From contig JAEZKJ010000113.1 of the NCBI GenBank assembly GCA_023415545.1, forward strand, positions 1 through 13,535: a DNA stretch of 13,535 nt, written 5' to 3'. The position numbers were made by a program, and so were the translations under genes. The notes beneath the pieces were generated by a model. The model saw nothing but the letters and a program-made list of their open reading frames with translations, made no database searches and was not told the DNA's origin. Positions within the stretch are counted from its first letter, which is position 1. The number at the start of each line of letters is the position of its first letter. This document shows positions 6,517 through 13,465 of this stretch, piece after piece. The stretch is from Bacteroidota bacterium. GTDB taxonomy: Bacteria; Bacteroidota; Bacteroidia; Bacteroidales; Bacteroidaceae.

Positions 6517-6600
6517 TATATAAACTGTACTTTAATCTATATAAACCATAGTTTAATTTATATAAACCAAAGCTCTGTTTATAAAAGTTTTCTCGAAAAA
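6517..6600. repeat. Three 21-bp-phased repeats (TATATAAAC) plus a degenerate fourth
   Basis: TATATAAAC begins at 6517, 6538 and 6559, exactly 21 bp apart. A degraded copy (TATAAAAG) sits at 6580, the next position in register. Copies 1 and 2 also share a TTTAAT ending. The first and third copies lie within the palindrome TTTATATAAA (6515-6524, 6557-6566). The outer sequences AGCTTGG and CCAAAGCT make the whole block nearly an inverted repeat. The 21-bp spacing is two helical turns, so repeated protein-binding sites are one reading. Confidence 0.65.
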
Positions 6601-6620
6601 TTAAACTATATATCGATAAC

Positions 6621-6656
6621 AAAAAAGGATGCACTCTATAAAAATAGAATGCATCC
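6621..6656 (-). terminator. Intrinsic terminator of the rnf operon
   Basis: On the minus strand, 6656 to 6627 forms a 12-bp stem (GGATGCA/TGCATCC, one G-U, then TCTA/TAGA) with a six-base loop, followed by six U (6626-6621). It begins 24 bases after the rnfA stop codon and closes the seven-gene operon. Confidence 0.88.
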
Positions 6657-6679
6657 TTAAGTTTAATTATTTTATAGTA

Positions 6680-7285
6680 CTATTGACCTATACCAAAAAG
6701 AACAGATAATCCTTTATCTACTCCCGAGAATCCCATAAATGCCATAGCAAGCAGACCTGCAGTAACAAGTGCAATTGACATACCTTGCATACCTTTTGGA
6801 ATGTTTACAAGCGACAACTGCTCACGAATACCGGCAAATAGGATCATAGATAGTGCAAAACCTATAGCTGTTGCAACTGCATAAACTACACCGGTTAGCA
6901 AATCATAATCTTTCTGAATTACAAGAATAGCAACACCAAGGATACAACAGTTTGTTGTGATTAGTGGCAAAAATACTCCTAGAGCTTGATATAAAGCCGG
7001 AGAAACTTTCTTTAAAATAATCTCTACCATTTGAACTAATCCTGCAATAACAAGAATAAAAGCTATTGTTTGAAGGTATTCCAGCCCAAATGTATCAAGA
7101 ATATATTTCTGAATAAGATAAGTTACTATAGTAGCTAAAGTAAGTACGAATGTAACAGCTGCACCCATACCCATTGCTGTATCAACCTTCTTCGATACTC
7201 CCAAGAAAGGACAAATACCCAAGAATTGTGATAATACGATATTATTTACGAATATCGCTGTGATAAAAATTAATAAATATTCCAT
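6680..7285 (-). CDS. rnfA: Rnf complex subunit A (integral membrane)
   Basis: Integral membrane subunit of the ferredoxin:NAD+ oxidoreductase (Rnf) complex, homologous to NqrE of the Na+-pumping NADH:quinone reductase. The 201 residues match the usual length and show about six hydrophobic helices in the inverted-repeat design shared with RnfE. The signature LSQFLGICPFLGVSKK lies near residues 18-33 and PLITTNCCILGVAIL near 107-121. C25 and C113 are the positions known in this family to take part in the intramembrane Fe-S centre at the RnfA/RnfE interface. C114 is an additional neighbouring Cys. It is distinguished from RnfE by the NNIVLSQ start and the absence of the GRAE motif. It is the last gene of the operon, 19 bases after rnfE and followed by the terminator at 6656-6621. 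Confidence 0.95.
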   Translation of the reverse strand: MEYLLIFITAIFVNNIVLSQFLGICPFLGVSKKVDTAMGMGAAVTFVLTLATIVTYLIQKYILDTFGLEYLQTIAFILVIAGLVQMVEIILKKVSPALYQALGVFLPLITTNCCILGVAILVIQKDYDLLTGVVYAVATAIGFALSMILFAGIREQLSLVNIPKGMQGMSIALVTAGLLAMAFMGFSGVDKGLSVLFGIGQ

Positions 7286-7304
7286 CTCTGATATATTTTA
7301 TGGG

Positions 7305-7889
7305 TTAAGCTTTCTTTAATTTATTCACTATTGCAATAAGGAAACCTAAAGCAATAAATGCTCCAGGAGCAAGGACGAATATCAACATTCCATATTGTTC
7401 AGGAAGAATTGCTATATCAAAAATCTTACCGGTTCCTAAAAGTTCACGTACGGCACCTAAAAGTGTTAGAGCTATAGTAAAACCAAGTCCCATACCTAAA
7501 CCATCGAATAAAGATGCTATAGGATTGTTCTTAGCAGCAAACGACTCAGCACGGCCCAGAAGAATACAGTTTACAACAATAAGTGGAATAAAAAGTCCAA
7601 GCGTTGCATAGAGTCCTGGTACAAAAGCCTGCATTATCATCTGAAGAAGTGTAACAAATGATGCAATTACCACAACAAAGACAGGTATACGTACCATATC
7701 AGGAACAAGATTCTTTATTAATGAAATAGCTATATTCGAACAGATAAGAACGAACATTGTTGCAAGTCCCATACCCATACCATTTATAGCAGAAGATGTA
7801 GTTCCTAATGTAGGGCACATACCTAGAAGGAGAACGAATGTAGGATTTTCCTTCACTATACCATTCATCAAAACTTTAAAGTTATTCAT
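7305..7889 (-). CDS. rnfE: Rnf complex subunit E (integral membrane)
   Basis: Membrane subunit paired with RnfA and homologous to NqrD. The 194-residue product has about six hydrophobic segments. Family signatures are ENPTFVLLLGMCPTLGTTSS near residues 14-33, IPLIVVNCILLGRAESFA near 101-118, and GAVRELLGTG in the second half. C25 and C108 occupy the conserved cysteine positions that match C25 and C113 of RnfA. The NCILLGRAE motif separates it from RnfA. It lies 14 bases after rnfG and 19 bases before rnfA, so co-transcription is expected. No truncation or missing key residue is seen. Confidence 0.95.
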   Translation of the reverse strand: MNNFKVLMNGIVKENPTFVLLLGMCPTLGTTSSAINGMGMGLATMFVLICSNIAISLIKNLVPDMVRIPVFVVVIASFVTLLQMIMQAFVPGLYATLGLFIPLIVVNCILLGRAESFAAKNNPIASLFDGLGMGLGFTIALTLLGAVRELLGTGKIFDIAILPEQYGMLIFVLAPGAFIALGFLIAIVNKLKKA

Positions 7890-7903
7890 ATCACTCTTCC
7901 TCC

Positions 7904-8563
7904 TTAATTTTTATTACTATTATCATTATTACTATCCAAGTGTGAATCTTTTGATTCATAATGTTTCTGAGTAGCACCTGAATTTGTATCAGTATTTTGA
8001 CCGCTATAAGCTGCATAAGCATTGTTTATAGCTGCAAGAAAAGCACGCGATGTAATAGTAGAAGCAGTAATAGCATCTACCTGTCCTCCATCTTTATTGA
8101 CAATAAGAGGCTTTTCATGAGGATTCATACCAGTAATATCACCTTTTCCTCCTTTTTTAAACCACATATCAGCTTTTGAGCCAAGACCTGGTGTCTCAGT
8201 ATGTGACAATAGTGAGTAATCAATAATTTTACCCTCTTTATCAAATCCAACTAAGACTTTAAGAGGACCTCCAAATCCATTTGCTGACGATTCTACAGCA
8301 GCACCAATGAACTCACCACTTTTAGTAGCTTTATAAATTTTATAGGTAATACCGTTAAGCTCTATACTCTCTGGATTAGAGGAAGGATCGTTATCGAAAC
8401 CAGGGACAACAAGTTGAATGGCTTCGCTCAATGCTTTTGCATTTGCTTTTTCTATTGGTTCTTTTGTAAGTTCGTTTACATAACCAAGTAAACCTCCAGC
8501 TACCACCGATACTGTAGTAAGAACAATAGCCATATTTTTTAATGATGATTCAAGTTTTTTCAT
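7904..8563 (-). CDS. rnfG: Rnf complex subunit G (covalent flavoprotein)
   Basis: Periplasm-facing electron carrier subunit that holds covalently bound FMN, homologous to NqrC. The 219 residues have an N-terminal membrane anchor at about 10-30, then the FMN-binding domain. SHTETPGLGSKAD at 120-132 is the conserved segment before the flavin site. The attachment motif reads DAITASTITSRA at 163-174, where the more usual form is D-A-(I/V)-S-G-A-T-x-T. T169 is the expected flavin-linked threonine and S168 replaces the common Ala. The C-terminal ~30 residues after 190 are an Asn/Ser/Asp-rich polar tail, not obviously part of the fold. The start overlaps the rnfD stop by four bases (8560-8563), indicating translational coupling. 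Confidence 0.93.
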   Translation of the reverse strand: MKKLESSLKNMAIVLTTVSVVAGGLLGYVNELTKEPIEKANAKALSEAIQLVVPGFDNDPSSNPESIELNGITYKIYKATKSGEFIGAAVESSANGFGGPLKVLVGFDKEGKIIDYSLLSHTETPGLGSKADMWFKKGGKGDITGMNPHEKPLIVNKDGGQVDAITASTITSRAFLAAINNAYAAYSGQNTDTNSGATQKHYESKDSHLDSNNDNSNKN

Positions 8564-9567
8564 TTCTTCTTTACCTCCCCGAATCTTTTAGGTTTACAAT
8601 ATGTATTTATCAATGGAACGAATGCATTCATAATAAGAATAGCAAACGACATACCCTCAGGATAAGCACCGAAAGCACGGATTATCACTGTTAGGAATCC
8701 TATAGAGATACCATATATGATCATTCCCTTGTGTGTCATAGGTGATGTAACATAATCGGTTGCCATAAATATAGCACCTAACATTAAACCACCAGTACAA
8801 AGAACTGCAATTGGAGATGCATATATAGGATCAGCAATATGCATCAATCCGGAAAGAACAAATACTGTTGCAAGAATTGATACAGGAATATGCCAAGTAA
8901 TGATTTTCTTGAACAACATATAAATAAGTCCTATAAGAAGAGCTGCTGCACTTATCTCACCTAAAGAACCTGCACCAAAAGATGGATCATTAGGTATTCC
9001 GATGAATAGGCTGAAACTATCAGGTAATTTTGCTAAAACAGAAGAGTCACCACTCTTGATAGCCTCTTTCATTATTGCAAGAGGAGTAGCGCCTGTTTGT
9101 GCATCAACATATGAAGTAAGTTGACCAACAGTTGGCCATGATGTCAACTGAACAGGAAAAGAGATAAGAAGGAATACACGTCCAACAAGAGCAGGGTTAA
9201 AAGGATTATTTCCCAACCCTCCAAAGGTCATCTTACCAATTCCTATTGCAACCAAAGCACCAATGATAATGATCCAAATAGGAAGATTTGAAGGAAGATT
9301 AAAAGCAAGAAGGACACCTGTTAAAACAGCTGAGCCATCACATATAGTGCACTCTTCTCTTTTAAGAATAAATTTATTTATCGCCCATTCAAACAGTACA
9401 CAGGCTGCAACAGAGGTAATGGTGACAATAGCTGCTCCCACTCCAAATGCCATCAAAGATACAAGCAACGCCGGTATCAAGGCGATCAACACCCCATACA
9501 TGTTTTTTTGCACGCTGTCGCCACCGTGCACATGAGGTGATAATGATACTATTAATTTATTAGCCAT
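8560..9567 (-). CDS. rnfD: Rnf complex subunit D (membrane flavoprotein)
   Basis: Integral membrane subunit of Rnf that carries covalent FMN, homologous to NqrB. The 335 residues include roughly nine or ten hydrophobic segments. Recognisable family pieces are SLSPHVHGGDSVQKNMYGVLIALIP near the start (residues 8-32), CDGSAVLTGVLLAFNLP at 76-92, GGLGNNPFNPALVGRVFLL at 116-134, and the flavin motif TGATPLA at 158-164 with T161 as the expected FMN attachment residue. MATDYVTSPMT lies in the later half. It follows rnfC by 11 bases, and its stop overlaps the rnfG start by four. The length and motifs are those of a complete subunit. Confidence 0.95.
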   Translation of the reverse strand: MANKLIVSLSPHVHGGDSVQKNMYGVLIALIPALLVSLMAFGVGAAIVTITSVAACVLFEWAINKFILKREECTICDGSAVLTGVLLAFNLPSNLPIWIIIIGALVAIGIGKMTFGGLGNNPFNPALVGRVFLLISFPVQLTSWPTVGQLTSYVDAQTGATPLAIMKEAIKSGDSSVLAKLPDSFSLFIGIPNDPSFGAGSLGEISAAALLIGLIYMLFKKIITWHIPVSILATVFVLSGLMHIADPIYASPIAVLCTGGLMLGAIFMATDYVTSPMTHKGMIIYGISIGFLTVIIRAFGAYPEGMSFAILIMNAFVPLINTYCKPKRFGEVKKK

Positions 9568-9578
9568 ATTTTGTCGAA

Positions 9579-10916
9579 TTATTTTTTAGCACTGCGAGCT
9601 CTCATTATTCCCATTACTGTTGACTTTCCTAAACGTATATAGTCAAGTAAGTAACGGTGAGAAGGACATGTGAACTGACATGAACCACACTCAATGCATG
9701 ATGTAACATCTTCTTTTTCTACTCTTTCCCAATCCTCATTAGCCGAAAGTGTTGCCAAAAGGAATGGCTCTAATCCCATAGGACAAGCACTTACACACTT
9801 AGCGCAACGAATACATGGCTGAGGTTTAGAACGCTTAGCCTCTTTATCATTCATTAGCAATACGCCTGAACTACCTTTAGTTATTGGAACTTCAGTGTTC
9901 ATAAGAGCTTTACCCATCATAGGTCCACCACCAATAACTTTTCCTGTATCTTCAGGAAGACCACCTGCTGCATCAATAAGTTGAGACATAGGAGTTCCCA
10001 TACGAGTAAGGAAATTAGAAGGATTAGATAGAGACTTACCTGTAACTGTTACTACACGTTCAAAAAGAGGTTTATTTTTTTGCACAGCCTCATAAACAGC
10101 ATAAGCGGTTCCCACATTTTGAACTATAGCACCAACATTGATTGGTATAGCTGGAGGAGCAGGAACTTGACGTGAAATAACTGCATCAATAAGTTGTTTT
10201 TCACCACCTTGTGGATATTTTGTTTGCAATGGAACAACTTCTATACCTTTATATTCAGTAGCTTTTTTAGTAAGAAGTTTTATAGCCTCAGGTTTGTTAT
10301 TCTCTATACCGATATAAGCCTTATCAACTTTTGCTGCCTTCATAAGAATAGATACACCAACCAATATTTGATCAGCTTTTTCCATCATTACTCTATAATC
10401 GGCAGTAAGATATGGTTCACACTCTACTCCATTAATGATTACACACTCGGCTTTACATCCCGGAGGAGGAGAAAGTTTAACATGAGTAGGGAAACAAGCA
10501 CCACCCATACCAACAACACCTGCATTTTTTATCTTCTCTATGATTTCTTCAGGAGTAAAATTACACTCTTTTATTAATGTATCAGTACGATCTATAGATT
10601 CCTCCCACTCATCACCATCAACATCAATAAAGATAGCAGGTTTTCTATAACCAGATGCATCTACTACAGTGTCAACCTTATTAACTTTACCTGATACAGA
10701 TGAAAAGATTGGAGCTGAAACAAATCCACCAGCCTCAGCAATCTTAGTGCCAACTTTTACTATATCACCCTTCTTAACAATAGCAGTAGCAGGAGCTCCG
10801 ATATGTTGTGAAAGAGGGAAAACTGCTTGCTTAGGAAGCGCAAGAGTCTCTATAGCTTTATCAGCTGACAATTTATTCTCTGCCGGATGAACTCCACCAA
10901 TTCTAAATGTCTTCAC
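9579..10916 (-). CDS. rnfC: Rnf complex subunit C (NADH/FMN and Fe-S subunit)
   Basis: Peripheral cytoplasmic subunit thought to be the NAD(H) entry/exit site of Rnf. The 445 residues show the N-terminal RnfC barrel-sandwich region (about 1-100). Next is a complex I 51-kDa-like nucleotide and flavin domain: GVVGMGGACFPTHVKL at 133-148, INGVECEPYLTADYRVM at 161-177, and KYPQGGEKQLI at 233-243. An SLBB-like stretch to about 320 and GGGPMMGKAL at 329-338 follow. Two four-cysteine ferredoxin motifs end it: C368, C371, C374, C378 and C407, C410, C413, C417, each expected to hold a 4Fe-4S cluster. It lies 44 bases after rnfB and 11 before rnfD. Nothing is missing. This is the shorter RnfC type without the long C-terminal repeat tail seen in gammaproteobacteria. 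Confidence 0.96.
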   Translation of the reverse strand: MKTFRIGGVHPAENKLSADKAIETLALPKQAVFPLSQHIGAPATAIVKKGDIVKVGTKIAEAGGFVSAPIFSSVSGKVNKVDTVVDASGYRKPAIFIDVDGDEWEESIDRTDTLIKECNFTPEEIIEKIKNAGVVGMGGACFPTHVKLSPPPGCKAECVIINGVECEPYLTADYRVMMEKADQILVGVSILMKAAKVDKAYIGIENNKPEAIKLLTKKATEYKGIEVVPLQTKYPQGGEKQLIDAVISRQVPAPPAIPINVGAIVQNVGTAYAVYEAVQKNKPLFERVVTVTGKSLSNPSNFLTRMGTPMSQLIDAAGGLPEDTGKVIGGGPMMGKALMNTEVPITKGSSGVLLMNDKEAKRSKPQPCIRCAKCVSACPMGLEPFLLATLSANEDWERVEKEDVTSCIECGSCQFTCPSHRYLLDYIRLGKSTVMGIMRARSAKK

Positions 10917-10960
10917 AATTATATGTTTTAAATTAACTTACTTATTTATAATACTTCTCA

Positions 10961-11848
10961 TTATGCCTCTGAAGCATCTGCCTTTGGTTGTGAAGGAGCA
11001 ACTTCTTCTTCTTTTGCTACAACCGCCTTACGAGCAGGGAAACCAACTTCCCATATTGCATTCTTAGGACATTCAGGCACACATTTTCTACATGATTTAC
11101 ATTTTGTAGGGTCAATATATGCAAGATTATTATCTATAGATATTGCTTCAAAAGGACAAACCTTAACACATTTGCCACAAGCAATACAACTAACTTTACA
11201 CTCCTTGTTTGCAATAGCACCTTTATCCTTATTTACACAAGAGATAAATACTCTTCGGTTATTTTTACCTTTTGGACGAAGTTCTATAATAAATCGTGGA
11301 CAAGCTTTAACACAAGCACCACAAGCAGTACACTTCTCTTGGTCAACTTCAGGAAGTCCTGTTTTCGGATTCATATGGATGGCATCAAATGAACATGCAG
11401 AAACACAGTCTCCACAGCCAAGACATCCATAGCTACAAAGCGTCTCACCACCACAAGTAGCATTAGCAATCTTACATGAGATAGCGCCATCATACTGAGT
11501 AACAGAAGGGCGATTTTCACATGTTCCATTACATCTTACTACTGCTACTTTAGGTTCGGCTACAGTAGCTTCAATACCTAAAATTTGTGCAACTTGATTC
11601 ATTACAGACTGTCCTCCAACAGGGCAATTCTTACCCTCGAGAGAGGCACTTTTTACACATGCATCTGCAAAAGCTGAACAGCCGGGAAATCCACATCCTC
11701 CACAATTAGCTTGAGGAAGAACTTCCGAGACTTTAGCTATTCGTGGATCTTCATAAACAGCAAACTTCTTTGATACAAAATAGAGTATCACCGCAGCGAC
11801 TAATCCAATTGCACCTAAAGAGACGATTGCTACTAAAATTAGACTCAT
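10961..11848 (-). CDS. rnfB: Rnf complex subunit B (multi-cluster ferredoxin-like subunit)
   Basis: Membrane-anchored, cytoplasm-facing subunit thought to accept electrons from reduced ferredoxin. The 295-residue product begins with one hydrophobic helix (about 3-25). The RnfB Fe-S domain follows with C49, C52, C57 and C75 (ANCGGCGFPGC...). After a middle Cys-rich stretch come four ferredoxin-type motifs: C142/145/148/152, C173/176/179/183, C221/224/227/231 and C250/253/256/260. E. coli RsxB has only two such motifs, so this is the longer, cluster-rich RnfB type known from Bacteroidota and clostridial or acetogen Rnf. The C-terminal 25 residues are a Glu/Ala/Lys-rich tail. It is the second gene of the operon, 16 bases after rseC and 44 before rnfC. 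The ATG at 11848 precedes the anchor directly. Confidence 0.96.
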   Translation of the reverse strand: MSLILVAIVSLGAIGLVAAVILYFVSKKFAVYEDPRIAKVSEVLPQANCGGCGFPGCSAFADACVKSASLEGKNCPVGGQSVMNQVAQILGIEATVAEPKVAVVRCNGTCENRPSVTQYDGAISCKIANATCGGETLCSYGCLGCGDCVSACSFDAIHMNPKTGLPEVDQEKCTACGACVKACPRFIIELRPKGKNNRRVFISCVNKDKGAIANKECKVSCIACGKCVKVCPFEAISIDNNLAYIDPTKCKSCRKCVPECPKNAIWEVGFPARKAVVAKEEEVAPSQPKADASEA

Positions 11849-11864
11849 AAGTATTATTAGTTAA

Positions 11865-12290
11865 TTAATTATTTATATGTTCTATATTAAATTTAAACTT
11901 CCTTTCCAATCTATTTCTAAACAAATATATTACAGCGTAGTAAACTACTGTAGTAAACAAAGAAAATATAGCTGATTGGAGTTCACTCATCTCAAAGATT
12001 TTGATAAGAAGGAAAAGAGTTACAACAATTAATAAGAAAGGTATAAAAAAAGCCAATAGCACAGCTTTCATCCCCATAGATAAGGTGCCATATACGATAA
12101 CTTGATCACCTACTTTATATGAAGATGAATCTAAACAATTTATATTAATTATTTTCTCCTTACTCTCCGAGGCACTACAGTGACCTTTTATGCTACAGGA
12201 TGAGCAAGCTGAAGTTTGAATTATCTTTACTTGTACTGAAGTATTGTCAGTGCTTTCCACAATACCACTATGTTTAATTATATTTGCCAT
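11865..12290 (-). CDS. rseC: RseC/MucC-family membrane protein (SoxR-reducing system type)
   Basis: Small membrane protein of the RseC family, which often accompanies Rnf/Rsx genes and is thought to help reduce or assemble the complex or its target. Its exact role in Bacteroidota is not established. Starting at the ATG at 12290 it has 141 residues (MANIIKHSGIVES). A cytosolic N-terminal part carries the Cys motif ACSSCSIKGHC (C29, C32, C38). Two transmembrane segments follow (about 72-95 and 100-118), and the C-terminus is basic. A longer reading from TTG at 12302 adds four residues, but the ATG gives the family-typical start and I prefer it. It is the first gene of the operon, with 16 bases to rnfB. 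The candidate promoter lies upstream at 12319-12326. Confidence 0.88.
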   Translation of the reverse strand: MANIIKHSGIVESTDNTSVQVKIIQTSACSSCSIKGHCSASESKEKIININCLDSSSYKVGDQVIVYGTLSMGMKAVLLAFFIPFLLIVVTLFLLIKIFEMSELQSAIFSLFTTVVYYAVIYLFRNRLERKFKFNIEHINN

Positions 12291-12318
12291 TTTGCAAACC
12301 AAAGATTACAAATTTGGG

Positions 12319-12326
12319 CAAATGTA
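12319..12326 (-). promoter_or_regulatory. Candidate -7 promoter element of the rseC-rnf operon
   Basis: The minus strand reads TACATTTG, an exact TAnnTTTG match, 28 bases before the rseC ATG (12290), giving a leader of about 23 bases. A second, imperfect match (TAATCTTTG, one extra spacer base) lies nearer the gene at about 12302-12310. I see no riboswitch-sized leader, so the operon appears to be controlled at initiation. Confidence 0.45.
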
Positions 12327-12484
12327 ATACAATAATTATAAACGAAGAAGAGAAAGAATAATATTTTCTACATAAATAATCATAAACAATAAGCTATCAT
12401 TAATTTATATTATCTAAAAATGAGGTAATAAATGAACTATTATTCTTATTATTTACATTCTATCTGAACAAAACTTAACACAGA

Positions 12485-12514
12485 TTGCTATAAATCATAT
12501 TTTTCCTTATTTTG
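12485..12514 (+). promoter_or_regulatory. Candidate promoter of cutC (-33 TTG and -7 TTATTTTG)
   Basis: TTG at 12485-12487 is followed after 19 bases by TTATTTTG at 12507-12514. The second box differs from TAnnTTTG at one base, but the spacing fits a Bacteroidota -33/-7 pair. The cutC ATG is 26 bases further on, giving a leader of about 20 bases. The rest of the 12303-12540 divergent gap is AT rich, with only a weak inverted pair AAGAATAAT (12354-12362) / ATTATTCTT (12439-12447). Confidence 0.4.
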
Positions 12515-12540
12515 CAAATCATTTCTAATATTAATTACAT

Positions 12541-13296
12541 ATGAATCAATATAAAATTGAGAACTGTGCTAACTCTGTTGAAAGTGCTCTTAAAGCACAA
12601 GAAGGTGGAGCATATAGAGTTGAGTTATGCGCAGGTATTCCTGAAGGAGGTACTACTCCTTCATATGGCGACATAAAATGTGCACGTAAATTACTTAATG
12701 ATACAAAATTGAATGTTATTATACGTCCCCGAGGTGGCGATTTTCTCTATTCAGAAATTGAACAAGAGACAATGATTGAAGATATTCGTATGTGCCGTGA
12801 ATGTGGTGTTGATGGGGTAGTTTTCGGTTGTCTGACTGCTGATGGTGATGTTGATATGCTTTTAATGAGGAGATTGATGAGTGAAGTTGGTAATATGAGT
12901 GTTACTTTTCACCGAGCATTTGATGTATGTAAAGATCCTTTCAAAGCATTAGAGGATTTAATATCATTAAAAATAGATAGAATTCTAACTTCCGGTCAGG
13001 AAGAGAATGCAGAGAAAGGTATTCCTTTACTTAAAGAACTTGTTGAAAAGGCAGTTGATAGAATAATTATCATGCCTGGTTGTGGAGTAAATCCAAATAA
13101 TATTGCAAAAATTGCAAAAGAAACAGACGCAAAAGAGTTTCACTTCTCAGGACGTTCTAAATATGAAAGCAAGATGATTTTTAGAAATCCAAAGGTTTCA
13201 ATGGGTGGTGAAGTAAAAATTGAAGAGTATAGTTTAGAAATTACAGACCCATCAAAGATTAAAGCTGCCATTGATAATTTAAAACATGACAATTAG
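12541..13296 (+). CDS. cutC: CutC family protein (copper homeostasis protein CutC)
   Basis: The 251-residue product is a single TIM-barrel protein of the CutC family (PF03932). The family is named from an E. coli copper-tolerance locus, but its biochemical role is unsettled, and it is unrelated to the choline TMA-lyase that shares the name. Conserved blocks seen in order: YRVELCAGIPEGGTTPSYG near residues 25-43, IRPRGGDFLYS at 61-71, DGVVFGCLTADGDVD at 91-105, FHRAFDVCKDP at 123-133, RILTSGQ at 147-153, IIMPGCGVNPNN at 176-187, and EFHFSGR at 199-205. The Cys residues at 30 and 97, with His124 and His201, are in the positions usually discussed as ligands. Length is typical. It starts at ATG 12541, divergent from the rnf operon, and is followed by a long hairpin that separates it from a convergent gene. 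Confidence 0.93.
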   Translation: MNQYKIENCANSVESALKAQEGGAYRVELCAGIPEGGTTPSYGDIKCARKLLNDTKLNVIIRPRGGDFLYSEIEQETMIEDIRMCRECGVDGVVFGCLTADGDVDMLLMRRLMSEVGNMSVTFHRAFDVCKDPFKALEDLISLKIDRILTSGQEENAEKGIPLLKELVEKAVDRIIIMPGCGVNPNNIAKIAKETDAKEFHFSGRSKYESKMIFRNPKVSMGGEVKIEEYSLEITDPSKIKAAIDNLKHDN

Positions 13297-13329
13297 GGAA
13301 TTATTTATCTCTTTATAATATAATGAACT

Positions 13330-13439
13330 AAAGTCATATTTACAAAAAGTTAAGAGCCTGACTATATAGCCCACTTTAAAACGAAATATCCCTGCTAGAG
13401 TATATTCCAGCAGGGATATTTCGTTATTAATATGACTTT
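13330..13439. repeat. Outer inverted repeat flanking the cutC-downstream hairpin
   Basis: AAAGTCATATT (13330-13340) is perfectly complementary to AATATGACTTT (13429-13439). The 11-bp arms flank the 17-bp hairpin at 13380-13425, giving two nested stems with about 40 unpaired bases on the left side only. Confidence 0.6.
13380..13425. terminator. Bidirectional hairpin terminator between cutC and the next gene
   Basis: A perfect 17-bp stem (13380-13396 with 13409-13425) has a 12-base loop. Read on the minus strand, the stem runs into TTTTAAA. On the plus strand only a weak ATTAATAT follows. It sits between two convergent genes, so it probably ends transcripts from both sides. Confidence 0.7.
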
Positions 13440-13465
13440 TGGTCATATTCTTATATCATTAAAAA

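Larger units (their letters stand above)
6211..6620. other. AT-rich gap between galE and the rnf operon terminator
   Basis: No gene is visible in these 410 bases on either strand. They hold the galE upstream region (a candidate -7 element at 6274-6281), a self-complementary CACATGTG at 6345-6352, and a distant inverted pair GAGTTTAAA (6334-6342) / TTTAAACTC (6456-6464). They also hold a 10-bp tandem repeat (6471-6490) and a 21-bp-phased repeat cluster (6517-6600). Confidence 0.6.

Noticed and set aside
6211..6679. CRISPR array or mobile-element remnant in the repeat-rich gap
   Set aside because: The repeats are short (9-21 bp), contiguous and without unique spacers. No transposase, target-site duplication or integrase site is seen.
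10194..10577. A 127-codon plus-strand frame inside rnfC
   Set aside because: It is opposite the conserved rnfC nucleotide-binding region, and its Phe/Tyr/Ser-rich product looks like antisense translation.
12291..12302. A TTG start for rseC adding four residues (MVCK)
   Set aside because: The ATG at 12290 gives the normal RseC-family N-terminus, and the extra codons have no support.
12291..12540. A sodium or other riboswitch controlling the rnf operon
   Set aside because: The candidate promoter leaves only about 23 bases of leader, and no strong structure or terminator precedes rseC.
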